The notes beneath the pieces were generated by a model. The model did not search any database. It worked only from the letters and a program-made list of their open reading frames with translations, and was not told the DNA's origin. The translations under genes were made by a program, and so were the position numbers. Shown here piece by piece: positions 17,992 through 26,127 of a DNA stretch of 64,000 nt (positions are counted from its first letter, which is position 1; every line of letters starts with the position of its first letter). This DNA is from Citreicoccus inhibens (lineage in GTDB: Bacteria > Myxococcota > Myxococcia > Myxococcales > Myxococcaceae), in NCBI RefSeq assembly GCF_019039035.1, contig NZ_JAHNZT010000029.1, positions 48,450 to 112,449 of the forward strand. The letters are read 5' to 3'.

Positions 17992-18393
17992 TCAGCTCGA
18001 CGCAGCCATCCGCGTGCGCAGCCGCTCCACCAGCGCCATCAACTCCGCGCCTCGGAAGGGCTTGTGGATGTAGCCATCCGCGCCCGCGGCCGTGGCGCTC
18101 TCCACATCCGACTTCTTCGCCTTCGCGGTCAGCATGTAGAGCGGCACGCCCGCCGTGGACGGATCGCTCTTCAGGATGCGGCAGACCGAAACGCCATCGA
18201 GTTGCGGTAGCACCACGTCCATCAAGATGAGGTGGAAGGGCTGACTCTTCGCGAGCTTCAAGCCCTCCAACCCATTCGCAGCGCACACCACGTCCACGGC
18301 GCCATCGCTCAACATGGAGCGGACGAGCTCGCGGATGACGGGTTCGTCCTCGACGAGCAGGATGTGGAAAGGTGCCTGAGCGTTGACGGCCAT
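17992..18393 (-). CDS. single-domain response regulator (CheY-like)
   Basis: 133-residue receiver domain without output domain. Acidic pocket DE (LLVEDEP), phospho-acceptor Asp in LILMDVVLPQLDG, conserved Thr (YMLTAK) and Lys (HKPF) are all present. The ATG at 18393 (MAVNAQAP) has GAGGA just upstream; an in-frame ATG at 18423 is less likely. No kinase gene is adjacent, so the partner is unknown. Converges with the PilZ gene. Confidence 0.93.
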   Translation of the reverse strand: MAVNAQAPFHILLVEDEPVIRELVRSMLSDGAVDVVCAANGLEGLKLAKSQPFHLILMDVVLPQLDGVSVCRILKSDPSTAGVPLYMLTAKAKKSDVESATAAGADGYIHKPFRGAELMALVERLRTRMAASS

Positions 18394-18541
18394 CGTTCCT
18401 CGGAATCGACCCTCGGGCCTCACTCGAATGCGGGAGCCTCGCCAGGCTCTGTGGCGCCGATTTGCGCGCGGGGGCGGGGTATAGCCCCGCCAGCACCACT
18501 CGCACCAGCAACCCCCGCCCGTTCTGTAGCGAAGTACTCAC

Positions 18542-18601
18542 GACACCCCGCGGAGATTCCGCGCGCGGCGGTGTCTCACGCAGGGGTGTCGCCAGACACC
18601 C
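18542..18601 (-). terminator. two hairpins after batE
   Basis: GGGTGTC (18584-18590) pairs with GACACCC (18595-18601) around GCCA. A second, nested structure pairs GACACC (18542-18547) with GGTGTC (18570-18575), enclosing CGCGGA-GAT-TCCGCG (18549-18563). They lie about 60 and 85 bases downstream of the batE stop and probably end the Bat transcript. The rest of the gap to 18394 shows nothing else clear. Confidence 0.5.
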
Positions 18602-18657
18602 TCCTGTTTCTCACACACGCCCGTACGTCGCGGCACGCGGAGGCGCGCGGGAGTGGG

Positions 18658-19383
18658 TCAGATATCCGCCACGCCGTCGCGCTCGGCCCAGCCCTCCAGG
18701 CCGTTGGGAAGGCGGATGCGCACGAAGCGTCCGGACTCGTCCAACGTCTGCACCTTGAGGCCCGCATGGACCTCGAACAGCGAGCGCGCACCATCACGCG
18801 GCAGCTCTCGCGCGGCGACCGTGGGTGACACAATCACGGCTTCGTGCACGTTCTGGTGGACCCAGACATGCGCGGCAAGCAGCGCACCGGCGGGCACCGC
18901 CGCGGTCAGGCACAGGCCCGCCAGCACCGCGGTGACCGTGCCACGCGCCCAGGGCCACGCGCGCCGCGCGAGCACCAGCGCGAACCCCACCAGCCACGCG
19001 CCCAGGAAGACCCACGACACCATCGCGCCGTCAGTCGCGGCCGTCACGCGAGACAGGAAGGGCTCATCCGCCGTGGCGCCCACCACCTTGTCCACCTGAC
19101 GCGCACGGGCCAGCGCGAGGTTCGACTCGAGGTCCGGCGCCTTTCCTCCCTGCTTCCTCGCGCGCTCCAGCGACAGCACCGCGCGGCCCAGGTCGCCGTG
19201 CGCCAGATGCGTGGTGCCCAGGTTGTAGAGGACGTCCGGGCCGCCGAAACCATGCGCCAGCAGCTTGTCGTAGCCCTCCCGCGCGGCCGTGTAGTCCTCG
19301 CGGGCATAGGCCTCGTTGGCCTGCTGGAAGAGCGCCTGTGCCTCGTCGGGCGAGTAGTAGCCCTGGGTCGTCTCGGTGCTCAT
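18658..19383 (-). CDS. batE: BatE-like TPR/SH3 membrane protein
   Basis: 241-residue protein closing the Bat operon. N-terminal tetratricopeptide repeats (about 10-95; EAQALFQQANEAYAREDYTAAREGYDKLL, then DVLYNLGTTHLAHGDLGRAVLSLERA), two membrane helices (about 118-165), and a C-terminal bacterial SH3-like domain (about 180-240; ending RIRLPNGLEGWAERDGVADI). This matches BatE of Bacteroides aerotolerance operons. It overlaps batD by four bases (ATGA). It probably assembles with BatD on the periplasmic face; the molecular role of Bat proteins is unresolved. Confidence 0.87.
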   Translation of the reverse strand: MSTETTQGYYSPDEAQALFQQANEAYAREDYTAAREGYDKLLAHGFGGPDVLYNLGTTHLAHGDLGRAVLSLERARKQGGKAPDLESNLALARARQVDKVVGATADEPFLSRVTAATDGAMVSWVFLGAWLVGFALVLARRAWPWARGTVTAVLAGLCLTAAVPAGALLAAHVWVHQNVHEAVIVSPTVAARELPRDGARSLFEVHAGLKVQTLDESGRFVRIRLPNGLEGWAERDGVADI

Positions 19384-21245
19384 CGCCCCCAGCCCTCCAT
19401 GACCGCGGCGGCGGCCTCCAGAACCTTCTGGCGCTCCGCCGGCTCCACGCCGCCGCCGTAGCGGCCCATGTCGCAGGCCTCCAGCACGAACTGCACACGC
19501 GCGCGCCGCTCGGCGTCCACGCCCGCCGCGGCCAGTCGCTCACCGAGCGCGTCGCGCGTCAGCCCACCCAACGGCGCGCCCACTTGCGCGTCCAGGAAGC
19601 CCAGCAGTCCCTTCTCCACTTCCACGTAGAAGGCGCCCGCGTCCTTGCCCGCTCGCAGCTTCTCCGCCGCGGCCAGACGCTTGCGTGCGGCGCGCGCCTG
19701 CTGCTTGCCCTTCCCTGCCTCGGTGCGCGTGGCCAGCCGTCCCCGCACGCCCCCCATGAGCGCCACACCGGCGAGCAACCCCAGGGGCGCGAGCACCGCG
19801 GTCGCGAAGAAGGGACGCTGCCACACCGGCGTCGCGGGCGCCTCGAAGCGCGCTTGATAACGCACGGGCCGGATGCCGCCCGAGGTGAGCACGTTCTTCT
19901 GCTCGCTGGCCGAGTCATTCAGCCGCGGCGTCTGCGTGCCCAGCGAGGTGGAGCCCCCGGCCCCCGCCTCCACGTTGAGCGTCACCGGCTCCGTGCGCGC
20001 GACCTCGTAGCGGCGCGTGCTCGGGTCGAAGTACGGGAACTCGAGCGCGGGCAAGGTGAAGGCGCCCGTGCGTTGCGGCATCACCAGGTACTCGACGACG
20101 CGGCGGCCCTGGATGCGGTTGCGGCTGGGCGTGAGCTTGTCGGTCGTCGTCGGGTCATAGACCTTCAACGAGGCCGGGCCCGTCAGCTTGGGCGGGGTGA
20201 TGTTCTTGACGTTGCCCGTCCCCTCCAGGACCACCTTCACGGTGACAGGCTGGCCCAGTTCCACGCGCGTGTTGGACACGTCCAGCGACAGCCGCCAGTT
20301 GCCCACGTTCGCGTTGGACATCCCCGGAGGAGCGCCCGCGGGGAGTGGCCGCACCTTCACCTTCAACGCGTTGGCGATGCGGTGCACGCGATGGCCCGCG
20401 AAGAGGAAGCCCGTGGTGATGTCCGCCTCCGCCGCCGAGATGGTCAGCGCGCCCGGCTTCACCGGGAACAGCGCGGAGCGACGCAGCAGATAGGTACGGT
20501 ACGGAATGCCGTCGACAATCTTCTGGTCGCTCGACAACTGCGTGGGGTTCTCCACCGCCTCGGACCAGAAGCCCTCCAGCTTGGGCATGGTGACGGAGTC
20601 CACTGAGGACAGGTCCACACGCGAGTAGACGTAGAGCGACAGCGTCACCTGCTCCCCCACGTACACGTCGTCCCGGTCCAACGTGGAGCGCAGGAACAGG
20701 TCCGAATCGCCCCGCGGGATGACGGGCTCGTCCGCCTCCTCGTCCTCCCCCAACGTGTCGTTCGCGGTGGACGGCATGTTCCGGAAGGGGTCCGGCAGCG
20801 CGGGACGCGCGCTCCCCTGTGCGGAGCCCTGGGAAGCGTGGCCCTCCTTCACGGTGACGCGCACCGGTTCGGTCTTCATCTGTCGCCCGCCCACGTTCAG
20901 GATGGCGGGCGGGATGGTGAGCGAGCCCGCGCGGTTCGGGCGCAGGACGAGCATGTGGCGCGTCACATCCTGGATGACGGCGGGGCCACCTCCCGACAGT
21001 GAGATGGAGCGCTGGCTGCTGCGTGAGTTGGACAACACCTCGAAGTCTTCCGACTGCGGCAGTCGCACCTGCGCGTTGGCCGGGGCGTTCACCACCACCA
21101 CCGTGAGGTGGAAGGCGTCCTCGGTGCCGACCTCGGTGCGGTCCGCCGTCTGGTAGAACTCGATGTCATCCGCCCATGCTGGCGCCGTGGCGAGCAGGGC
21201 AAGCACGGCGAACCACGCCGCGCGGCCGCTACCAGTCCTTCTCAT
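19380..21245 (-). CDS. batD: BatD-like exported protein
   Basis: 621-residue protein with a cleavable signal peptide (FAVLALLATAPAWA, about 12-25), several beta-sandwich segments characteristic of BatD (e.g. QVRLPQSEDFEVLSN, SLTIPPAILNVGG, LGQPVTVKVVLEGTGNVKNI), one membrane helix (about 483-503) and a cytosolic helical tail with Ala/Arg-rich coiled coil. The ATG at 21245 has AGGA seven bases upstream and lies 17 bases inside batC. Family members are linked to envelope stress and oxygen tolerance; no enzymatic activity is known. Confidence 0.92.
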   Translation of the reverse strand: MRRTGSGRAAWFAVLALLATAPAWADDIEFYQTADRTEVGTEDAFHLTVVVVNAPANAQVRLPQSEDFEVLSNSRSSQRSISLSGGGPAVIQDVTRHMLVLRPNRAGSLTIPPAILNVGGRQMKTEPVRVTVKEGHASQGSAQGSARPALPDPFRNMPSTANDTLGEDEEADEPVIPRGDSDLFLRSTLDRDDVYVGEQVTLSLYVYSRVDLSSVDSVTMPKLEGFWSEAVENPTQLSSDQKIVDGIPYRTYLLRRSALFPVKPGALTISAAEADITTGFLFAGHRVHRIANALKVKVRPLPAGAPPGMSNANVGNWRLSLDVSNTRVELGQPVTVKVVLEGTGNVKNITPPKLTGPASLKVYDPTTTDKLTPSRNRIQGRRVVEYLVMPQRTGAFTLPALEFPYFDPSTRRYEVARTEPVTLNVEAGAGGSTSLGTQTPRLNDSASEQKNVLTSGGIRPVRYQARFEAPATPVWQRPFFATAVLAPLGLLAGVALMGGVRGRLATRTEAGKGKQQARAARKRLAAAEKLRAGKDAGAFYVEVEKGLLGFLDAQVGAPLGGLTRDALGERLAAAGVDAERRARVQFVLEACDMGRYGGGVEPAERQKVLEAAAAVMEGWGR

Positions 21246-22194
21246 TGGGCTTCCTCGGCTTCTTCTTCTGCTGGAAACGCCAGAGCTGGAGATTCTTCTC
21301 GTTCTGCTTCATCGCATCCAGCAAGCGCTCGGCCTCTTGCCGGTCGACATCCGAGGCGGGTGTCCCGCCATCCCGGTGCGAGTCCTCCGCCTCATCCTGC
21401 TCCTGAGGGCTGCCGCCATCCGCGCCGCCATCGCGCGAGTCGCCCTCGCCATCCCCTTGGCCTCCGTCGGATCCACCATCCGAGCCGCCATCACCGTTCC
21501 CCGGGCCCTGCTGACCCCCATCCGCGCCGCCGTCTCCCTGGCCCCCATCGCTGCCGCCATCGCCGCCGTCCGCGCCCCCGTCCGGTCCGCCGTCGGTACC
21601 ACCATCCACGGGCGCACCACCATCGCCCTTCACGCCCCCATCCTCGCCCGCATCCGGACGGCCGCCGTCCTGCCCGCCGTCCTGTCCACCATCAACACCC
21701 CCATCTGGCTGCTGCGACTGCGGGGGCGGAAGGTTGCGCAGCACCACCTCGTAGTTGTGCCGAGCCTGCTGGTCCTGCGGATCCAAGGTCAGCGCGCGGC
21801 GATACGCACGCAGCGCTTCCTTCCGGTCTCCCGTCGAGGCCGCGAGGTTGCCCAGGTTGTACCAGCTCTGCTCCGCCAGGTCGGGGCGCTTGGCCGACTG
21901 CGCCACCTGCGTGAAGGCCTCCTTCGCCTCGGCCACGCGGCCCAGCTTGGCCAGCGCGTCCGCGCGATTGAACTCGACCGCCGGGTCATTGGGGCGCTCC
22001 TGCCGCGCGGACTCGAAGTCGCGCAGGGCGTCCTCGTAGCGCCCGGCGTCGTAGGCCTCGCGTCCGCGCCGCACCAGCGGGTGGTCCTTCTCCAGCGGTC
22101 CCGCGGCCCAGGCGTGCCCCGGCAAGCCCAGGAGTCCCGCCACGGTCCAGGCCCAGGCGCGCGCGGGCCCCTTGCGCATCCGCCGGTCGCTCAC
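21229..22194 (-). CDS. batC: BatC-like TPR protein with Asp-Gly-Gly-rich tail
   Basis: 321-residue exported protein: signal peptide (about 11-30, ...GLPGHAWA), three tetratricopeptide repeats (about 40-150; EAYDAGRYEDALRDFESA, WYNLGNLAASTGDRKEALRAYRRAL), a low-complexity region of about 115 residues with about twenty DGG units (164-278), and a C-terminal helix rich in Glu/Lys/Arg ending KKPRKPNEKDW. TPR BatC proteins scaffold the Bat complex. The 5' end overlaps batB by four bases and the 3' end overlaps batD. The DGG tract may bind Ca2+ or simply be a flexible linker. Confidence 0.88.
   Translation of the reverse strand: MSDRRMRKGPARAWAWTVAGLLGLPGHAWAAGPLEKDHPLVRRGREAYDAGRYEDALRDFESARQERPNDPAVEFNRADALAKLGRVAEAKEAFTQVAQSAKRPDLAEQSWYNLGNLAASTGDRKEALRAYRRALTLDPQDQQARHNYEVVLRNLPPPQSQQPDGGVDGGQDGGQDGGRPDAGEDGGVKGDGGAPVDGGTDGGPDGGADGGDGGSDGGQGDGGADGGQQGPGNGDGGSDGGSDGGQGDGEGDSRDGGADGGSPQEQDEAEDSHRDGGTPASDVDRQEAERLLDAMKQNEKNLQLWRFQQKKKPRKPNEKDW
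21361..21705 (-). repeat. Asp-Gly-Gly coding repeat in batC
   Basis: About twenty DGG units spaced by one to several variable residues (QDGGQDGG, TDGGPDGGADGG, SDGGSDGG). At DNA level GGCGGATGG-like units recur on the coding strand. Such tracts can change length by slippage, so copy number may vary among strains. Confidence 0.7.
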
Positions 22195-23246
22195 GAGGCC
22201 CTCCGGCGCGACGGAATGAGCAGCATGCCCATCACCAGCAGCACGAGCCCCGGGATGGCGAAGGTCTGAAAGCGCTCGTCGTAACGAACGGTCACCCGGC
22301 TCTCCAGCTCGCTCTTCTGCATCTGGTCGATGCGCTCCACCACCTGCCCCATCGCCACGCCGCGAGGTTGATAGAAGAAGGCGCCACCGGACGCCTCGGC
22401 GATGGCCGTCAGACCCGCGCGGTCCAACCGCGTGATGACCGTCTCGCCGTTGGAGTCCTTCTTGTAGTCCACGAACTCGCCCCGCCGGTCATAGACGGGG
22501 ATGGGCTCTCCGGACTCAGAGCCCACGCCCACGGCCAGCACCTGCACGTTGGATTCCTTCAGGGCCTCGGTGGCCTCGGCGACCTCGCCCATCAGGTCCT
22601 CGCCGTCCGACAGCAGCACCACGACGCGCTCCTTGGCGCCACGGTCCGCGTTGTCGAGCACCTGCTTGCACAGCTTCAGCGCCGCGCCCACGTTGGTGCC
22701 GCCCTGGGGCATCATCTCCGGGTCCACCGCGCGCAGGAACAGCTTCACCGCCGAGTAGTCCGACGTCAGCGGCGACTGGATGAAGGCATCGCCGGCGAAC
22801 ACCACCAGCCCCACGCGGTCGCCCTTCAGCTCATCCAACAGCGTGCTCAGCTCCAGGCGCGCCCGGTCCAGGCGGCTCGGCTGCACGTCGCGCGCGAGCA
22901 TGGACTTGGAGGCATCCAGCGCCACCACCACGTCGATGCCGCGGCGCTTGGTCAGCTCGCTCTTCGAGCCGCACTGCGGTTGCGCGAGCGCGAGGCCGAA
23001 CAGCATCAGCCCCAGGCCGTACAACCCGCCCTGCGCCGCGGGACGCCACACCGAGACGCCCGGCGCGAGTCGCTCCGCGTGCCGCTCGTTGATGAGGACT
23101 CCCAGGCGCGAGCGCCGCCGCAGCGCCGCGACGAGCGCGAGCGCGCCCAACAGCAGGCCCACCAGACACAGGCCGAGGAAGAGCGGCTGCGCCAGCCCCG
23201 CCTGATAGCCAAGCAACGTGAAGTGCCAGGGTCCAACGGGGGTCAC
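22191..23246 (-). CDS. batB: BatB-like von Willebrand factor A membrane protein
   Basis: 351-residue membrane-anchored vWA protein. Two N-terminal helices (about 19-42 and 72-89), then a vWA domain with a complete MIDAS: DASKS at about 111-115, the Thr region near LTSDYSAVK, and LLSDGED. A C-terminal helix (FAIPGLVLLVMGMLLI) returns to the membrane. GTG 23246 overlaps the batA stop as GTGA; the upstream in-frame sequence lies within batA and is Arg/Ala-rich noise. Metal-dependent binding of a partner protein is expected. Confidence 0.93.
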   Translation of the reverse strand: MTPVGPWHFTLLGYQAGLAQPLFLGLCLVGLLLGALALVAALRRRSRLGVLINERHAERLAPGVSVWRPAAQGGLYGLGLMLFGLALAQPQCGSKSELTKRRGIDVVVALDASKSMLARDVQPSRLDRARLELSTLLDELKGDRVGLVVFAGDAFIQSPLTSDYSAVKLFLRAVDPEMMPQGGTNVGAALKLCKQVLDNADRGAKERVVVLLSDGEDLMGEVAEATEALKESNVQVLAVGVGSESGEPIPVYDRRGEFVDYKKDSNGETVITRLDRAGLTAIAEASGGAFFYQPRGVAMGQVVERIDQMQKSELESRVTVRYDERFQTFAIPGLVLLVMGMLLIPSRRRAS

Positions 23247-24253
23247 GGGAACACCTTCAGGAAGGTGGAGCGCAACAGCAGCTCCAGCGCGGCGAGCCCG
23301 AACGCGAGCAACAAGAACGGATGGAAGTCCTCGCGGTACGTCGCGCTCGCGCCCCCCTCCATCAGCTTCGAGCGCTCCAGCGAATCGAGCACCTGCTGGA
23401 GTCCGCGCTTGAGGCCCTCGGGGTCGGTGGCGCGGTAGTACTCGCCGCCCGTGCGGTCCGAGATGTCCTGGAGCAGCTCGGGGTTGATGGGGATCTCCGT
23501 CTCGCGCCACACCGTGTTGCCGAAGAGGTCCGTGCCGCCAGGGAACGGCACCTTGCCGCCCTTGCCCACGAGGATGGTGTAGATGGGCACGTGGAGCGAC
23601 TTGGCCATGGCCGCCGCGTCCAGGGGCGAAATCTTCCCCGCGTTGTTGTCACCGTCGGTGATGAGCACCACCACGCGGCTCTTCGCTTCGGAGTCTCGCA
23701 GGCGGTTGAGCGACGTCGCGATGGCGTCACCGATGGCGGTGCCGTCCTCCAGCACGCGCGTGCGCAGCTGCTTGAGCACTTCCTTCAGCACGCCGTAGTC
23801 CAGCGTGAGCGGCGCCTGCGTGTAGGCCGCGCCCGCGAACACCACCAGGCCCATGCGGTCATTCACGCGGCTGGAGATGAACTCGCCGAGCACCTCCTTC
23901 GCGACGTGCAGGCGGTTCTGCGGACGGAAGTCGCCGGCCTCCATGGACGTGGACAAGTCCAACGCAACGACGATGTCGATGCCCTCCACGCTCAGGTCGC
24001 GCACGCGCGAGTCGCGCGATTGAGGCCGGGCGATGGCGAGCACGGCCGCGGCCACCGCCGCCACGCGCAGCACGGGCAGCAGCGGCAACAGGTACGTGCG
24101 CAGGCCCTTGCCCCCGCGCGCGAAGACATGCGCGGCGGAGAAGCGCAGCGTGGCGCGGCGGCGGCGCTCCCAGAGCGCCGCGAGCAGCAGCAGCGGCACC
24201 AGCAGCAGGGCCGGGAGTACCTCCGGGTTATTGAACGCGAGGTCCGGCAGCAT
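23243..24253 (-). CDS. batA: BatA-like von Willebrand factor A membrane protein
   Basis: 336-residue membrane-anchored vWA protein. N-terminal helices (about 10-28 and 54-75), then the vWA domain with MIDAS DLSTS (about 99-103), the Thr site near TLDYGVL and LITDGDNN. C-terminal helix LLLAFGLAALELLL. ATG 24253 (MLPDLAFNNP) lies 26 bases inside the preceding gene; the frame is open upstream but Pro/Arg-rich and not protein-like. Paralogous to the next gene, batB; the two probably pair in the membrane. Confidence 0.93.
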   Translation of the reverse strand: MLPDLAFNNPEVLPALLLVPLLLLAALWERRRRATLRFSAAHVFARGGKGLRTYLLPLLPVLRVAAVAAAVLAIARPQSRDSRVRDLSVEGIDIVVALDLSTSMEAGDFRPQNRLHVAKEVLGEFISSRVNDRMGLVVFAGAAYTQAPLTLDYGVLKEVLKQLRTRVLEDGTAIGDAIATSLNRLRDSEAKSRVVVLITDGDNNAGKISPLDAAAMAKSLHVPIYTILVGKGGKVPFPGGTDLFGNTVWRETEIPINPELLQDISDRTGGEYYRATDPEGLKRGLQQVLDSLERSKLMEGGASATYREDFHPFLLLAFGLAALELLLRSTFLKVFP

Positions 24254-25211
24254 CGGCGGTCTGGGAGGGGGGCGGGGGTGGAACGTACGTCTTGTCCAGC
24301 AGCTCGTAGCCGAACGCGAGCGCGCCACGGCAGGTGTCCGGCGTGGCCTCCGCTCGCGCGTACTTCACCAGGTCGGACTCGGAGATGAAGCGCATCAGCG
24401 CGTCCTCCGGCAGGCCCGGGGTGGACTTGCGGCGCAGCGAGGCCATCAGCTCCGAGGACGTGCACTCCAGCGCCTCGAACCCGTAGCGCTCACCCAGGTA
24501 GCCGCGGAGGATCTCCGACAAGCGGAAGTAGAACTCCTTCACCTGGCCGCGCTCGGGCAGGCCCTCGCCGCGCAGCAGGTCCAGGGAGCGGCGCACGCGC
24601 ACGTCCAGCGGCTGCGGAGGGGCCTGCGTCACGCGCTTCGGACGGTTGCGCCACCAGCGCACCAGCGCCCAGCCCAGGAGTCCCGCGGCCACGAGCCCCG
24701 CCAGCACGAACAGGAGCGTCCACGAGCGGATGGGCACCTCGGTGGGCGGCTTGAAGTCGAACAGGTTGGAGCCTTGCTGGTTCGCATCCGGCGGCAGCGT
24801 GGCGGTGACCTGGATCATCTTGCCGGGCGCCGCGAAGGTGCGCGGCCCCTCGGGCGTGGCCACCTCGAAGGACAGGTCCGGCAGCTTCTGCGAGCCCAGC
24901 TCGAAGGCGGACATCTTCAGGCTGAACGTGGTGGTCGCCGATGCCGAGCCGTCCTGGCGCTCGCGCATCTGCCCGAGCACCTCGAAGGGACTGTCACCTT
25001 GCGGCGCCACCAGTTCATAGCGGTGATCGCGCGGGTGTGTGAGCGTCACGGTGTACGTGAACGGCTCGCCGATGCGCACCTCCTCGGGCTCCAGCTTCAA
25101 CGACATGCCCGAGGGTTCGACGGCCTCCACCGTGGGCGCACCCGCGGGCGCGGCACGCGCGACAGGCGCGGTGACGAGCAACAGCGCGAGGACGAGGAAG
25201 AGCCGGGTCAT
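24228..25211 (-). CDS. Bat-operon exported membrane protein (DUF4381/BatD-like)
   Basis: 327-residue protein with a signal peptide (LFLVLALLLVTAPVARA), a beta-rich periplasmic domain of about 140 residues (EEVRIGEPFTYTVTLTHP is reminiscent of BatD-type sandwiches), one membrane helix (about 165-187) and a cytosolic helical domain (VKEFYFRLSEILRGYLGERYGFEALECTSSELMASLRRK) followed by a Pro-rich tail. In related operons a protein with this layout sits between DUF58 and BatA. Overlaps the DUF58 gene by four bases. Probably links the MoxR/DUF58 pair to periplasmic Bat proteins; this is inference. Confidence 0.86.
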   Translation of the reverse strand: MTRLFLVLALLLVTAPVARAAPAGAPTVEAVEPSGMSLKLEPEEVRIGEPFTYTVTLTHPRDHRYELVAPQGDSPFEVLGQMRERQDGSASATTTFSLKMSAFELGSQKLPDLSFEVATPEGPRTFAAPGKMIQVTATLPPDANQQGSNLFDFKPPTEVPIRSWTLLFVLAGLVAAGLLGWALVRWWRNRPKRVTQAPPQPLDVRVRRSLDLLRGEGLPERGQVKEFYFRLSEILRGYLGERYGFEALECTSSELMASLRRKSTPGLPEDALMRFISESDLVKYARAEATPDTCRGALAFGYELLDKTYVPPPPPSQTADAAGPRVQ

Positions 25212-26089
25212 GCCGCCATCCTTCGTGCCCTCGCGCGGAAGAACTGCACGAGCGCCTTGCCGTGGTCGTCTCCTGCCTTCAGCTCCACGTGGTCCAGCTC
25301 CAGCTTCTTGAACAGCTGCCGGCGCTCGTCGCGAGCGGCCTGCATGGCGCGCGCGAAGCGACCCCGCACGCCCGGATCCGAGGTATCCACGACGAAGCGC
25401 TCACCCGACTCGGGGTCCTCCATCTCCACGAGGCCTCGGCGCGGAAAGGCCTGCTCCAGCGGGTCCTCGATGACGACGGGGACGAGGTCGTGCTTGCGGC
25501 CCACGAGGCGCAGCGGCTTCTCGTAGCCCTTGGCCAGGAAGTCGGACACGAGGAAGGTGACGGCCTTTCGCTTCGCCACGCGCCGCAGGTACGACAGCCC
25601 CGCCGACAGGTCCGTGCCCTTGCCCTCGGGGCGGAACGTGAGGATGTCGCTCACCAACCGCAGCACGTGCGTGCGGCCCTTGCGCGGCGGCACGACCTTC
25701 TCCACCCGGTCCGAGAAGAGGATGAGCCCCACCCGGTCGTTGTTCGCGATGGCGCTGAAGGCGATCTGCGCGGCCACCTCCGCGGTGACCTCCGCCTTGG
25801 TGCGGTCCTTCGAGCCGAACTCATTCGAGGCCGACACGTCCACCAAGAGCATCACCGTCAGCTCGCGCTCCTCGGTGAAGACCTTGACGTAGGCCTCGTT
25901 CATCCTCGCGGTGACGTTCCAGTCGATGACGCGGATCTCATCGCCGGGCTGGTACTGCCGCACCTCGGAGAAGGCCATGCCCCGGCCCTTGAAGACCGAG
26001 TGGTACTGACCCGCGAGCATGTCCGACACCACCTTGCGGGTGCGAAGCTCCAGCTTGCGGATGCGGCGGATGAGGTCCTTGGGAAGCAC
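25208..26089 (-). CDS. DUF58 domain protein
   Basis: 293-residue cytosolic protein with the DUF58 signature YQPGDEIRVIDWNVTAR (about 46-62) followed by a vWA-like fold whose MIDAS is DVSASN (about 84-89) with a later LVSDF. DUF58 proteins work with MoxR AAA+ ATPases, apparently presenting metal-binding partners for maturation. It lies directly after moxR (38 bases) and before the membrane Bat genes, as in many bacteria. ATG start MLPKDLIRRIRKLELR is the family N-terminus. Confidence 0.95.
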   Translation of the reverse strand: MLPKDLIRRIRKLELRTRKVVSDMLAGQYHSVFKGRGMAFSEVRQYQPGDEIRVIDWNVTARMNEAYVKVFTEERELTVMLLVDVSASNEFGSKDRTKAEVTAEVAAQIAFSAIANNDRVGLILFSDRVEKVVPPRKGRTHVLRLVSDILTFRPEGKGTDLSAGLSYLRRVAKRKAVTFLVSDFLAKGYEKPLRLVGRKHDLVPVVIEDPLEQAFPRRGLVEMEDPESGERFVVDTSDPGVRGRFARAMQAARDERRQLFKKLELDHVELKAGDDHGKALVQFFRARARRMAA

Positions 26090-26127
26090 GGGGCGCTCGG
26101 GGAAGGTGCGGCCGGCGGGTCAGGGCG

